Shown here one piece after another: positions 9,717 through 21,740 of a stretch of 64,000 bases of DNA. The DNA is from Cymbidium sinense (lineage: Eukaryota > Streptophyta > Magnoliopsida > Asparagales > Orchidaceae), in contig CM038220.1 in NCBI GenBank assembly GCA_021442155.1, positions 77,425,817 through 77,489,816 on the forward strand, read 5' to 3'. Position 1 is the stretch's first letter, and each line of letters begins with the position of its first letter. Made by a program: the position numbers and the translations under genes. Below the pieces are notes generated by a model. That model was given only the letters and a program-made list of their open reading frames with translations. It did no database searches and had not been told where the DNA came from.

Positions 9717-11560
9717 AAGTTCTTTTATCTCATTAATTTCTTGTATTACCCATGACCCTTAGATACAAGGAAAATATATTTCTTCAACATGCTTTCTTAA
9801 AAATTAGCTAGAGGTATGAAGCTTAGAGAGCATCACAGTATTCTTCTCACAAGATGTGAATGATTTGATGTGTCTTGAAATGGGCAAGAAGTGATTTCAC
9901 TAAGCAGGTATTGCACTGAGGATTATGAGTATTAAAATTTTCCTCAACCCGAGGAACAAGTCGAGAGTCGTGTGGTTCACTAAGTCTTGAGCTTCACAAT
10001 CAGACAAGTCTAAACTCTGATGAGAGCCTCATATCACCATATTATTGGTTGCGGGAAATTTTAGTAAATTCATACTCTAAGGTATCCTTGGAGGGAAATA
10101 AGTAAGATTCTCGCCTGCACCAGATTTCTCAAGCTCCATCAACAGAGGGTCCATTGAGGAGACAAAAGGCATGAGATAGCTCATTTGGAGTTGGGGGCAT
10201 TCCACTATAAAGTCAGTACTTGAGACTTTATATCCGAAGGGTAGAAATGGATATCAAACTCTCCCAATTCTACATATCATTTAATTAACCTCCCAGATGT
10301 CTCTGGTCTCTGTAGAATGACCCTTAATGGTAAATGAGTGTAAATGCTGATGGTGTTAGCTTGGAAGTATGGACGTAATTTTTGCACCGAAAAAACTAAA
10401 GCTAGAGCCATCTTATCTGCCAGTGGATAATGACTTTCTATATCAGAGAGAATTTTGCTGACATAGTAAATTGGTTGTATATCATTTTCTTCTCACACTA
10501 AAATTGAGCTTATCATGGGAAGAGAGAGATATAAGTATAACATCTCCTTGAATAGGCTTGATAGTAGGGTGGAGACCTTAGTTGCTCTAGATCGACATTT
10601 ATCGTCAATCAAAATTATTATTTTTATCCCTTTAGTATTTTAAAGAATGACAAGTATTTATCCCCAATATGCGGGAGGCAACAATCCCATTCAAACATTG
10701 AACTTCTTTGATATTCTAATGAGCCATATCTCTAGGGCTTTGATTTTCTGGTTGGCCTCAATCCTTGGGTATACCAACCCAAGAAATTTTCCAACCCCCA
10801 AAAGCACACTATTAAGTCGCATGTTATAACGTCAAAGAAGGTTAAAGCATATTTTTATGTCAGAAATATGTTGTGATTCTTTCTAGCTTTTTACTAATAT
10901 GTCATCTATATATACCTCCATTATGTAGCCTAAGAGGTCTTTAAAAACCTTATTCATAAGGCGTTGATAGGTAGCGCCAATATTTTTTAACCCGAATGGC
11001 ATAACTTGGTAACAATATAAACCTTTATATGTTTGAAATATTGTGGCTTCTTCATCCGTTGGGTCCATTTTTATTTGATTGTAACCAGATTAAGCATCCA
11101 AAAAATTGAGCATTTGATGTCCAAATGTGGTCGACCAATTAATCAATCGGGGAGAGAAAACTATCTTCGTGCAAGCTTTGTTGAGATCGTAATCAATACA
11201 CATTCTCCATGTTCCATTTGCTTTCTTAATCATGACATTTGCTAGCCATGTAGGGTAATGTACTTCATATGAATCTAGCTAAGAGCTTGTTAACTTCTTG
11301 TTCAATAGCTGAGGCATCGGTGCAAAACTTAGCTTCTTTTGGATGATCGGTTTGAATGTTGGATCAATCTTGAGGGAGTGCATGATCATATTGGGGTCGA
11401 CCCCCGACATATCTATCGAACTCCAAGAGAAGATGTCTTGATTTTTGTGCAAGATGTCTATGTATTTTGCCTTTTGTTCGTCTAAGAGCAGAGATCCAAC
11501 TTGCACTATTCGTAGAGGTTGGTCATCTGACAATCAAACATGGAGCAAGTCTTCTACAAG
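9717..11560 (-). pseudogene. T2 reverse transcriptase and RNase H domains
   Basis: Would copy element RNA to DNA and remove the template. The RT N-terminal part lies at 11,533-11,279. The core at about 11,250-10,870 includes SGYNQIKMDP, the QVMPFGLKN word and the catalytic box YIDDILVKS (about 10,883-10,920), which is intact. RNase H and a second RNase-H-like segment follow with many stops (about 10,400-9,760), including a YFPPRIP-like stretch and an FNTHNPQ word also present in T3. The Asp pair of the RT is retained while the rest of the frame is not. Confidence 0.8.
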
Positions 11561-13200
11561 AGAAGCTCTCTAGGGTAATTCTTCATCTCAAAAATTAAAA
11601 TTTTTGATGTTGAAGGTCACCGAAGGGTGTGGTTGAGCTTGTCTGAGGTAACATGATTGTGTTATTTGTTGATTTCCACATACCACTCCAACCCCAACGG
11701 GGGTTGGAAATTTCATCTTAAGATAAAGTGACAACACCAAAAAATTGATTGAGGCCTTCCAAGATAGCTTATATGTCAATCGACTTGACCGCCATGAATT
11801 GAATTGAATGAATCACTTGTCGAGAAAATTTTTCGAGGACAACAGGAAGGGTGATTGTCCCCTACCGCATTGTGGTGATTATCAAACCCATATAATGGTC
11901 TTACGGGTTGGAGCTTTTCTAACCAAGCTATGCTAAGAAATGTAAAAAAGGCATCAAGAACTCCCTTGTAATCAAAATTCTCTTAATATTATAGCATGGG
12001 TCACCGATCCCTACACTAATGATAAGTGAATCTCAATGAGGAACTTGGACTCCTTCTAAGTCCGAATCATTAAAATTGATGGAATGATCAATACGGAATT
12101 TCCTTAACTCTATTTGTTTAGAGGTTGCAATGAGGACATGATTAGATAGTAGTGGTCCTTCTACGATTGTCACAATTTTTCCAACTATTTGATGACTATT
12201 TTATTATTTCTGTGATGATTGTCCTGGCTACCCCCAGTTGGAGTTATGTTTGCTTGAGTTGATTGATTATTCACAAATCGACATAGATATCCTTGTTGAA
12301 TGAGTCTCTCGATTTCTTCTTTGAGTTATTTGCATGCCTCAGTAGTATGTCCATGACTTCGATGGAAGTGACAATATTGCTCCTAATTTCTTAAATTTGG
12401 TTTCAGTGGATGTGGCCACTTTATGGTTTCTTCATCTTGAATGGCCATCAGGATGTTAATACGAGATGTGTTCAGTGGTGTGTATTCCTTTTCTGGTCAT
12501 GGTTCATATCATTAAAGTAAGGGCCATGAAGGGAGATCACGACTGCCTTGTTGTTTCTTTTGATGGGATTGTCGGTCTGCATTTCTTGAGACGCTCTTAC
12601 ATTTTCTTGTAGATTGTTCAAATTATTTATGATGGGCATTAATAATCTCATCAGCAAAAATTTGTGCTTCCACATGATGAACCAAGTTGGCATATGAGTG
12701 GATCGTATCTCACATTAGAAAGTGGAAGGCCCGAGAGCCCCTCGGAAAACTCCTCTTAATAGTTCTGGTCACTCTGTATTTGAAGCTTCTAAGGAGAACC
12801 TCTGGAAGTATTTCTTAAGTGATTCACCCTCATTTTGACGAATGTCTAAGAGATGAGAGAAATCTTTAATGATCTTCCGGTTTGCAATGAATTGTTCTAC
12901 AAAAATCTTGGCGAGTTCGTCAAAGGTATTGATGGATCCCCTTGGAAGGGAGTAGAACTAAGTGTGAGCTTGCCTTGTGAGGGTAATTGGAAAGACCTAA
13001 CAAAGCAGTGTGTCAGGAGCTCGTTGGATATGCATGATGGTCCTGTAATGGTCGATATGTTCATATGGGTTAGTTGCCCCATCATAAGAGTCGATGCTCG
13101 GAAGCTTGAACCCTACGGGAATGGGATGTTGAAGAATACTTCAAAGGTGAAGACTGATAGCTGATGAGAGGAAGATAATTTCCATCTTTAAGAATTCTTC
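11561..13200 (-). pseudogene. T2 gag and aspartic protease region
   Basis: Gag would form the particle; the protease would cut the polyprotein. Gag is read from QGDPSIPLTNSP (about 12,897-13,085) through NEGESLKKYF-like sequence (about 12,820) to a segment near 12,470-12,700. A T3 segment at 18,478-18,908 matches it. The protease lies around 11,870-12,020 (words LEKLQPV and LYGF) with its active site obscured by frameshifts. A stretch at 11,588-11,779 resembles the protease-RT linker in T3. Many stops, so boundaries are approximate. Confidence 0.7.
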
Positions 13201-13656
13201 TCGCACAAGCTGTAATTCGCATGTATAACGCAAGTGGAGTCAACAAGACAAGAACGCAAAAGCTACAGCAATAATTGGTGGATTAGTATGGCTGATGCAA
13301 GTGATGGATGAAGAAGAGTGTCAAGGTCGACATCATGGTCCGGAGGAACTTCATTCGATGGCAAGGCCCAGATTAGCATTTTGACCTCCCTGCTAACGAT
13401 CGATCTTGGGGAGATGTGTTTTCGTCATATTATCATGTTCCTCATAAAAGTCGATTATCTCATTGAGACTCTTCCATGATGCACACATATTCTAGAGATT
13501 CCTATGCACTTCACCGATGTGGTCACCTATAGGGAAGTGAGGAAGAAGCTTGCCCCGGTTCAAGGATTGGTTTGAGTGTGGAGTTGAGTGAGGCTCAGGC
13601 TCAAGTGATATTGATCATAATGCGGGTGTTCACAAAAATTGTGATTGAGGAGTTCT

Positions 13657-13672
13657 CTTCCCACAGATCAAA
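13657..13672 (-). other. T2 primer-binding site
   Basis: On the - strand, TTGATCTGTGGGAAG directly follows the 5' LTR end. It fits a TTGG..GTCTGTGGGAA site with internal loss, and is better preserved than the T1 and T3 sites. Confidence 0.6.
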
Positions 13673-13673
13673 T

Positions 13674-14493
13674 TACGCTTAGAACTATGTAAAAAATAAA
13701 ACTTCGCATTTAATGAAAATCCAAAGATGCACGATATAGTTGAAATAAAAGGAACCCGCATTAGGAAAATCCCGTGAAGAGTAAAACTTCTGCTTTGAAA
13801 AAATCTTCCACTATGTAATCTTTGAGTACAAAGTTTTCAATGGATTCTGACCAGAGATGAAAGCGATAATGAATCGAAGCTAGTTTGTATAAATGTAAAT
13901 GGAGTCATGGTGAATCGAACGACACGGAGGTGGTGATGACCGGCGAGATGGACAATGATGGTCCTGTAGTGGTGGTGACACGATGGTGGTCATATGATGA
14001 TTGAAGGTGGTGGTTATTACGGCGCCAGCAAGGCAAAGACGAAGGCATACGGGACCCAAGAATGGTTGGTGGTGATGACAGCGACTTAATGGCAGGATCT
14101 GGCATCGGATGCCTGGTGGTTTATGACGACCATGGTCACCGCCAAGTGGTTCACGATTATGTTTGAGGATTTTCGCTTTAGAGCTCTCTCTTTCTCTCAT
14201 GAAAAAAATGATAGTTATTTGACAGAGTGACATTTCAGAATACGTGCAAAATCCAAACCACTCCATGATGGCTAAATGATTCCTTGATCATCTAATGTAT
14301 TTTAAGTATTTGAATGCTTAAATGAAGTCGAATTAGAATCTTGACTTGTTAGATCCAATAAGATTTCGATTTGATTATAAAGACTTCATATTTAGTCGAC
14401 TATATCGCAAAATTTTCAATTATATTTAAGTGAATTGTAACTAATGAACGCTGATATCAAGATTCATGCTTCAATTAGTGAAATTTCATATCA
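13674..14493 (-). repeat. T2 5' LTR
   Basis: On the - strand it begins TGATATGAAATTTCAC (14,493) and ends near 13,674, matching the 3' LTR at 3,578-4,477. The promoter region is damaged: where the 3' LTR has the TATA box, this copy reads GTTATTTGACAG on the + strand. 14,494-14,498 (TTGGT) is the candidate target duplication. Open frames inside it come from GGTGGT-rich LTR sequence. Confidence 0.8.
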
Positions 14494-15087
14494 TTGGTCA
14501 TTTGTATATTTAATCTAATTTGTGATTCCAAATAATTTATAATGTCATTGCCGCCGCCGCCCGTCGTCGCCATCACAATCATCGTCGGGCGTCAAAATCA
14601 TCAAAATACTTTACATTATATTTTACCAAATGTAAAAGAAAGTCAATAATTAAAACTTTAACCAAACAATAGAAAAGTAATCCTTTATATCATTCTTTTT
14701 AATATTTCTTTTTATAAGATTTTTTTAGCCAACCAAACAGCTCTTTAGAAGCTATGTTGAAAAATGTAATTTAAAAATAATTTAATGTTATTAAAATATA
14801 ATGTACTTAAAATATTTTATAATTGTTTGTGTAGATTTAAACAAATATAATTTTTTTTGTTTGATTATTATAAAATTTTATATTATATTTTAAATTCTTT
14901 AAATCAAATATTAAAATTTTAAAATTTCTGCATTTCAAATATTATATACTCTTTTTTGGCAAGGCATTTATGAGTAATTTCACAAAAATTCTATTAAACG
15001 TAGATGTATGGGTAATTTAATAAAGCATTTATGAGTTTTATTAGTTTATAAATAATGTGATAAAATTAAGGCTATTTGTGTAAGACA

Positions 15088-15150
15088 TCTTAGTCTATTA
15101 GTTGAGAATTTTGATTTTCAGCCAAGAGTCTTGGGTTCCAGTCTTTATGC
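15088..15150 (+). repeat. Possible tRNA-derived SINE head
   Basis: TAGTCTATTAGTTGAGAA followed about 35 bp later by TTGGGTTCCAGTC resembles polymerase III box A and box B spacing of tRNA-derived SINEs (box B consensus GGTTCNANNCC). There is no clear poly-A end or target duplication. Confidence 0.3.
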
Positions 15151-15246
15151 ATATATTGTGTGTGTGAGTTTATGATTAAATTTGATTATATGTCCAAAAA
15201 TAAATTATGACTATCTTAAATGAATGGAATTAATTATGGTAGTTTC

Positions 15247-15268
15247 CTCTCTCTCTCTCTCTCTCTCT
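15247..15268. repeat. (CT)n microsatellite
   Basis: About eleven CT dinucleotides in a row, in AT-rich non-coding sequence. Confidence 0.9.
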
Positions 15269-15681
15269 TAATCAATCAACTTTGAAGTTGTGGGCATTTT
15301 CAAGTTGTCTAAGTCTTCTTTATGAGGCCACTTAAAGTTGCTTGCTTATCACTATTTTCTTTGATTTTCCTTTTTTTTTCTTAAATTTTAATAAATATGC
15401 TTATATAAAAATCATAAATTAGATTGAAAACGATAGGATTTCGATCAAAACTATAATATTTCATACCATGTCTTAACATTGATTCTTTTTTAATATGTGT
15501 GGATAAAAATTGTGGAACTTGATGAGTTAAATAATAAAATATAGGGGGATTATGTACATACCAATTTGCTATTTACATACACCTTAAAGTATTATTTACA
15601 TAACTAACACCTTAAATTTATTAGTACTGCAAAAATACCACTTCCCTCAGGCCGTCACCAATCTTACCACCCTAAAAATGA

Positions 15682-16139
15682 CTAGGGCTGCAAATGAACC
15701 GAGGCATTCAATAAATTACTCATGACTCTCGACAGTCGTTATGCTCATTTAACTAATCAACGAGCCAATACTAGAATACTGCTAATGAACAATTTCAACA
15801 AGTGTTGTTACCATTTATGTTCATGAACAGTTCATTTGACAATCTCGTAACGAGCTCGAGATATGTCATAAAATATCATGATTAAATAATGTACAAAAGC
15901 TCAATTAAGACTTGAAAGGCTCGATTTAGCTCGATAATTAGATGCTAAAATCGATTAAGGCTCATTTATTTCATTAAATGATAATATTAATGCTCTATAA
16001 ATTAGAACCGAGTCTTAACAATTTAAGCTCGAACATTTTTTTAAATGAGGAAGCTTGAACACCATCCTTTAAAGCTCGAGATGAGCTCAATAATGAAAAA
16101 CAATTTTAAACTCGATTCTACCCGGCCATCGTTTGCTAG
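15682..16139. mobile_element. Candidate non-autonomous hAT-like repeat
   Basis: Begins TAGGGCTGCAAATGAACCGA, continues with many AGCTCGA/CTCGAT words and ends near CCATCGTTTGCTAGG, whose complement CCTAGCAAACGATGG is roughly like the start. AGCTCG-rich repeats opening this way are common in plant genomes. No convincing 8-bp target duplication is visible, so the assignment is tentative. Confidence 0.35.
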
Positions 16140-16851
16140 GATCAGATCAATGGAAAAGACCTCACAAATGGCAAAACACTACCTCTTCTCCATTTCTTGC
16201 TCTACCACTCAGTCGAAGCTTTTCTTCTAGATCCATAAAAGTTTTATGCCAACTATTGAATTTGATGTGTGTTAATCTCCATATGTGTGTCATAAATCAA
16301 GACAAGCCCACAAGTTAAATTGACCGACTTATGTGATTTCAAAAAATCGAAATGTACTAATGTCACTAAAAATATAAATATTATAAAATCTAACGAAAAT
16401 TAAGTTTGATATCAATGTTACAAATAATCTATTATAAAATGTTAACGATTAAAATGATCATAGAATTCAAAACATCAAAATTATCAAAGGAGACTATCCA
16501 TTTTCAATTACGAAGTTGCAAAATGTTGAATGATTATATATCGAGATTGAAATACACTAGACATCAATAAAATCAACCCAAATGACCTCCGATCGATGAA
16601 TAATTTTATCACATTTAAGAAAATATTTATAAAATTTTATCAAGAAAGATAATATTTATGCATATCGATCAAGAGGTGTAATAAAATCAAATGATCTCCG
16701 TTCATGAAATTATTGTTAGTTTTAAAACATAAATTATCAAATAAGACTATTTACTTTTATAAATAAAATCGAATCCAAAAGTGGTCAAATTTATCAAATT
16801 GAATTAATGAATAAATTAAACGTCATCAAAATCATTTACAATATCAAAATT

Positions 16852-16965
<114 letters not shown>

Positions 16966-17326
16966 GTGAGTTTATGCAAAATTCACATTAAAGTTAATCA
17001 ATTTTGATATAGCTCAAAATACCACTAGTCAAAGCACAAATCTTGATGTCGAAAAAGTTTATGATTTTGAGTCAAACCGTCGAGATCAAGACTTAAAATA
17101 TCATTAATCTTGACATCAATTAAATCCCAAAAAGCTCTCAAATATGAAGTGTTTATAGTCAAATCGAAGCCTCAGAGCCGGATCTAATGAGCCTAAGATC
17201 TCATAATTCGACTTCATTTGGGCATCCAAATGCTCAAAATACATCAAATGATCAAGGAGTCATTCGAGCCGTCGATGGGAGTGGTATGGCCTTACATGAA
17301 TTTTACTAGAATACCCTCCTCCCATC

Positions 17327-17335
17327 TATAAATAG
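17327..17335 (+). promoter_or_regulatory. LTR TATA box of T3
   Basis: TATAAATAG, also present at 26,738-26,746 in the 3' LTR and 3,009-3,017 in T1, each upstream of purine-rich leader sequence. This conserved position is the likely promoter of the family. Confidence 0.65.
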
Positions 17336-17361
17336 CCTCACCTCACATGGAGGGGCCTGCT

Positions 17362-17575
17362 AAGCTGCTAAGCTATGAAGTGAAGCAAGAAGAAGGAAGT
17401 GAAGAAGTGAAGGAAGCAAGTGAAGAACAAGAACCCAAAGGAAGAAGAAGAAGAGTCCAAGCAAGTGAAGAAGAAGGAAGCTAAAGCAAGGAAGGCAAGG
17501 AAGAAGAGGAAGAGTCCCATCGAGGAAGAAGAGGAAAAGTGAAGTGAGGAGGAAGAGAAAGCTCTAAAGCTTGAA
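17362..17575 (+). repeat. GAAGAA-rich purine tract in the T3 LTR leader
   Basis: Nearly all-purine sequence built on AAGTGAAGAAG and GAAGAAGAGG words, repeated in the 3' LTR at about 26,775-26,990. T1 has only a short GAGAGAGGAGAG at this place. The Ser/Leu/Phe-rich frames on the - strand (17,368-17,586; 26,769-27,032) are by-products, not genes. Confidence 0.8.
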
Positions 17576-17861
17576 GATCCCAGCAAGATCGCCTCGCACG
17601 CTTAACTATTATAAACCGATCGTTGTTACACACCGTTGTCCCTTTCTCAATTCTCAGAATCCCGCTATCTGGAAGATTTTGTACTCAAAAGGATACATAT
17701 GGAATCTTTTATCGGCTAGCCTCGGTTTTTCCCTCTTCGAGGTTTTCCACGCTAAAAATTCCTGAGTGTCTCATGTTCGCTCTTTAATTATGTGTGTGCC
17801 GACTAATCAACAAGTGCTATGCATAAATTTTACTCTACCGAATCGGTTTTCCAAAGACGCA

Positions 17862-17878
17862 ATCCGCCTGTGGAAGTA
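17862..17878 (+). other. T3 primer-binding site (eroded)
   Basis: ATCCGCCTGTGGAAG directly after the LTR end resembles TTGGCGCCGTCTGTGGGAAG with a few bases missing. T1 and T2 have related sites. Confidence 0.5.
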
Positions 17879-19290
17879 AAACCCTTCAACCTCACTTCGC
17901 GGAACATCCACGTTATGGCCAATAGCACAACACTCGCATAATGGAACCTCCCGCCCAACTCCGCCATTCTCAAAACCCATCCCTAAACCAAGGACGCCAT
18001 GTTGAGGGCTGAACGGAATCTCTTTGGAAGATCGTGGTCCACGAATGGAGGAGTCTCAAAATAAGATGATCCAGCAAGGACTACAAATCTACTACGACAA
18101 ACATATCTCCCAAGATCGACGTCTGAGGAGGTCAAAACGCTAATCCTCCCGGAGTTCCTCCATGGAGACCGTAACGCCGATCTCCTCGACATCAAGTTCC
18201 ACTCATCCATCGCGCAGCCAACCGCTTACTAATCCACCGACGTTGTTGATAGCTTCACACATGCTCATCTCATTAATCCACATCATGACATTCGCCAAGT
18301 AACGCTAATACAAGATGAATTTCACCTTCAAGATAAAATCATCTTCACCCACACCGCTTATGAGGAGTCCTCACCTTTAAGCCATTCTTCGACATCCAAT
18401 CGTAGGTTTCAAGCTTCCAGCATTGATTCCATGATGGGGCAATCACACACCGAACACATCGACCATTACAGACTATCATGCATATCCAACGAAGCTCACA
18501 CACCGCTTTGTCGTCTTTCCTCCCTCAAAGGCAAGCTCGACTTGGTTCTATTCTCTTCCAAGGGGATCCATCCATACCTTTAACGAACTCGCCGTGTTCT
18601 TTGGAATCAGCTTCATTGCAAATCGGAGAATCATTAAAGATTCCTCCCATCTTCCTATTCACGTAACGAGGGTGAATCACTCAAAGAATACTTCCGAGGT
18701 TCTCTTTAGAAGCTCGCCAAATACCCGTGTAGACCCAACTATTAAGAGGAGTTTTCTTGAGGACTCCGCCCAGGTTTTCTATTCATTAATTAATGGACAC
18801 GCCCGCATATATGCCGACTTAGTTCATCAGAAGCACAAATCTCCCGATGAAGCTATTAATGCTCATCGCAAACAATTTGAACAATATGGGAAACGAAAAA
18901 CACCCTGAAATGTGGACCGACAGCCCATCAAAAGAAGCAAAGTAGTCATGATCTCCTCCATGACCCCATATCAACAACGTGAACCTCGACCGAAAAGACA
19001 TACACACCAACACATCTCGTTAACCTCGATGGCTATTCAATGAAGAACATATCAAGTGGCCCATCCATTGAAACCAATTCGTGGAAATCGTGAGCAATAT
19101 TGTCATTTTCATCAAGCCGTGGACATACCATCAAGCATGTATACAACTCAAGGAAGAAATCGAGACTCATTCAACAAGGATACCTACGCCATTTTGTGAA
19201 GAATCAACCACCTCAAACAAACACACCTCCGCTTGGGGCAACCAGACAATCATCACAAAACAACCAAATAATCATCAAATAATTGGAGAA
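17879..19290 (+). pseudogene. T3 gag region
   Basis: Would encode the particle protein. Recognisable pieces in changing frames: a QGDPSIPLTNSP word (about 18,560-18,600) shared with T2 gag; ANRRIIKDSSH (about 18,620); NEGESLKEYF (about 18,670) in another frame; DPTIKRSFLEDSAQVF (about 18,735); and ADLVHQKHKSPDEAINAHRKQFEQYGKRK (18,810-18,900, quoted for location). At least four frame changes occur in about 500 bp. No clear zinc knuckle was found. Confidence 0.7.
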
Positions 19291-19990
19291 ATCAAACAAT
19301 CGCAGAGGATCGATACATAATCAAGTTCTCGCATCGCCTCCAAAGAACCAGTTGAAGAAGTCTCGTATTGATCATTCCATCACTTTCAATGACTCGGACT
19401 TAGAAGGAGTCCATATCCCTCATCAAGATCCACTTGTCATCGCCAGTGGATCGGTGATCCTTATAACGCTTAAAAGAATTTTGATCGATAATGGGAGTTC
19501 TGATGTCTTATTTTACTCAACTTTTCTTAACATGGGCCTAGCTAGGCAAAAGCTCCAACCAAATCGGACCACTATATGGGTTTGATAATCACCCAAGACG
19601 CGTAAGGGACAATCACTCTTCCCGTTACCCTGAGAATTCCCTCGACAAGTGACTCATTTAATACAATTCATGGTGGTGAAGTCGATTCGATATAATGCAA
19701 TCTTCTGGAGGCCCCTCCAATCAATTTTCTGCTATCACTCACGCTCATCGAAGATAAAATTTCCTACCCCTGGAGTTGGGGTGGTTTGTGGAAATCAACA
19801 GCCAATCATGTTATCTCGCAAGTTCAACAACCGCCTTCCATCACCTTCAAAGATCAAGATCTTAACTTTCGAGATGAAAGAGTTCAAAAAGCTTCCCTGT
19901 AGAAGATTTACTCTAATAGTATTATCGATGACCAACCATTACCAACAAGGTAAGTGGGATCTTTACTCGTAAGAACAAAGGGAAAAGTAT
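19283..19990 (+). pseudogene. T3 aspartic protease region
   Basis: Would cut Gag and Pol. The frame 19,283-19,585 contains RILIDNGSSDVLFYSTF, the flap-loop type seen in Tat-lineage proteases (D-N-G-S-S in place of the commoner D-T-G-S-S), followed by MGLARQKLQP. The frame ends after TTIWV at a shift. Fragments of the linker to RT follow (about 19,650-19,990), with a PTPGVGVVCGNQQ word matching T2. Confidence 0.8.
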
Positions 19991-21740
19991 ATAAATTTCT
20001 GCTAGAATCAAGACATATTTGCTTGAGTCCAAGATATGCCGGGTCGACCCAATGTAATCACGCACTCCTCAAAATTAATCCAACGCTTCAAACCAATCAT
20101 CCAAAAGAAGCGAGTTTTGCACCCGATCGCCTTGCTATTGAACAAGAAGTTAACAAGCTCATAGAAGCGGATTCATACGAGAAGTGCATTACCCCACATG
20201 GCTAGCAAATGTTGTCATGGTTAAAAAAACAAATGGAACATGGAGGATGTGTGTTGATTATACTGATCTTAATAAGGCCTGCCCAAAGGATAGTTTTCCT
20301 CTTCCTCGAATCGATCAATTGGTGGACGCTACATCCGGACATCAAATGCTTTTGGATGCTTATTCTGGGTACAATCAAATAAAGATGAACCCAATAGATG
20401 AAGAGGCTACATTTCAAACATATAAAGGTTTATATTGTTACCAAGTCATGCCATTTGATTAAAAACGGTGCTACCTATCAACGCCTCATGAATAAGGTTT
20501 TAAAGACCGCTAGCCACACAATGGAGGTGTAACATGTTAGTGAAAAGCTTAGAAAAGTCACAACATATTTCGACTTAGAAGCATGCTTTGACCTCCTTCG
20601 ACGCTATAACATACGACTTAACCCAACCAAGTGTGCTTTTGGGGTTACGCCCGGAAAATTTCTTGGATTTATGGTAACTCACCGGATAGAGGCTAACCCG
20701 AAAAAAATCAAAGCTCTCAAGATATGATTCCTCCAAGAATATCAAAGATGTTCAACGCTTGAATGGTCGAACGTGATTATCCCGCTTCCTAGCTCCTGGG
20801 GACAAATACTCATTCTTTAAAATATTGAAGGGAGCTAAAAATAATAATTTTCAATGGACCGATGAATGTCGATGCTTTTGAGCAACTAAAAGAATATCTA
20901 GCATCTCCGCCCGCTATCCAAACCTATTCAAGGAGAAACGTTATACTTATATCTTGGTTTCTTCCCACGCAATAAGCTCGCTTTAGTGCGAAGAAGATGG
21001 GGCACAACAACCAATTTATTACGTCAAGAAATTCTCTCGATATAGAAAGTCGTTATCCATTTGCAGATAAAGTGGCTCAAGCAATTTTTCTCCAAAATTG
21101 GCCCATACTTTCAAGCTCACACCATCGGCGTTAATCGATTTACCATTAAGAGCCATATTACGTAAAACCGTAAGACTGGAAGATTGATCAAATGGTCAGA
21201 GAACTGGAGAATTTGATATAAATTTTCTACCTCCATAAAGTCTCAAATACTTGCAGACTTTATAGTGGAATGCACCAACCCAACTCTAAGAGCTATCTCA
21301 CGCGGTCTTTCATCTCCTCGATGGACTCTCTACGCTTGATGGAGCTTCAGAAGTACTGGTCGGTGCGAATCCTACTTGTTTCCCCAAAGAAAATACCCAA
21401 GAGTATGGACTTCGCTTAAAATTCCCCCGCAACTAATAACATGGTCAATATGAGGCTCTCATCGCAGGGTTGAGACTCGCCATCAAGCCAAAACTTAGTA
21501 ATTCACACTCCCGCCTTGTCGCCTCCCAAGTTGGAGGAGATTTTAATACTCATAATCCTCAACTGGTGCAATATCTCCACTTGGTAAAATCTCTTCTTAC
21601 TCATTTCAAGACACATCAAATCATCCACATACTACGAGAGAAGAATACTCTGCCGACGCTTTGCTAAGCTTGCTACCTCTACCACCGGAGATCTATTTAA
21701 GAGAAAGCATGTTGAAGAAATACATTTTCCTAGTATCCAA
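19990..21740 (+). pseudogene. T3 reverse transcriptase, RNase H and second RNase H
   Basis: The RT fingers and palm are read at 20,080-20,460: FAPDRLAIEQEVNKL, WRMCVDYTDLNKACPKDSFP, YSGYNQIKMNPIDEEA and YCYQVMP. The YxDD box that should follow is missing: at about 20,522-20,545 the sequence passes from MEV straight to a stop and the downstream LVKS-like word, consistent with a short deletion (T2 keeps YIDD here). TKCAFGV and PGKFLGFMVTHR follow (about 20,625-20,685). RNase H fragments occupy 20,830-21,250. A second RNase-H-like stretch (GQYEALIAGLRLAIKPKL, about 21,435-21,490, then FNTHNPQLVQYL) is typical of Tat elements. Confidence 0.82.

Larger units (their letters stand above)
3578..14493 (-). 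mobile_element. T2: decayed full-length Tat-type Ty3/gypsy element with an antisense extra ORF
   Basis: On the - strand: 5' LTR (14,493 to 13,674), primer site, gag, protease, RT with an intact YIDD box, RNase H, integrase, an 84-bp array, an extra reading frame in the opposite (+) direction, the 90-bp array, a 34-37-bp array, a polypurine tract and the 3' LTR (4,477 to 3,578). The order gag-PR-RT-RH-IN marks Ty3/gypsy. An extra antisense ORF between IN and 3' LTR is known from some Tat-lineage elements. All coding parts carry stops or shifts, so the element is dead. A possible target duplication is TTGGT (+ strand), offset by 2 bp at one end. Confidence 0.85.
14494..16264. other. AT-rich flank between T2 and OG, no recognisable gene
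   Basis: About 1.8 kb of mostly AT-rich sequence with a small GCCGCC/CGTCGTCG patch near 14,550-14,590, a CT microsatellite, a tRNA-like SINE fragment candidate and an hAT-like repeat (listed separately). No open frame here resembles a known protein. It is the left flank of the OG insertion. The right flank resumes at 53,968. Confidence 0.6.
17005..17861 (+). repeat. T3 5' LTR
   Basis: Starts TGATATAGCTCAAAATACC and ends GACGCA; closely matches the 3' LTR. A TATA box TATAAATAG at 17,327-17,335 is followed by a long GA-rich leader (17,362-17,575). Confidence 0.88.

Noticed and set aside
17368..17586. Ser/Phe/Leu-rich small membrane-like protein on the - strand (also 26,769-27,032)
   Set aside because: It is the complement of a GAAGAA-rich purine tract in the T3 LTR and occurs in both LTRs.
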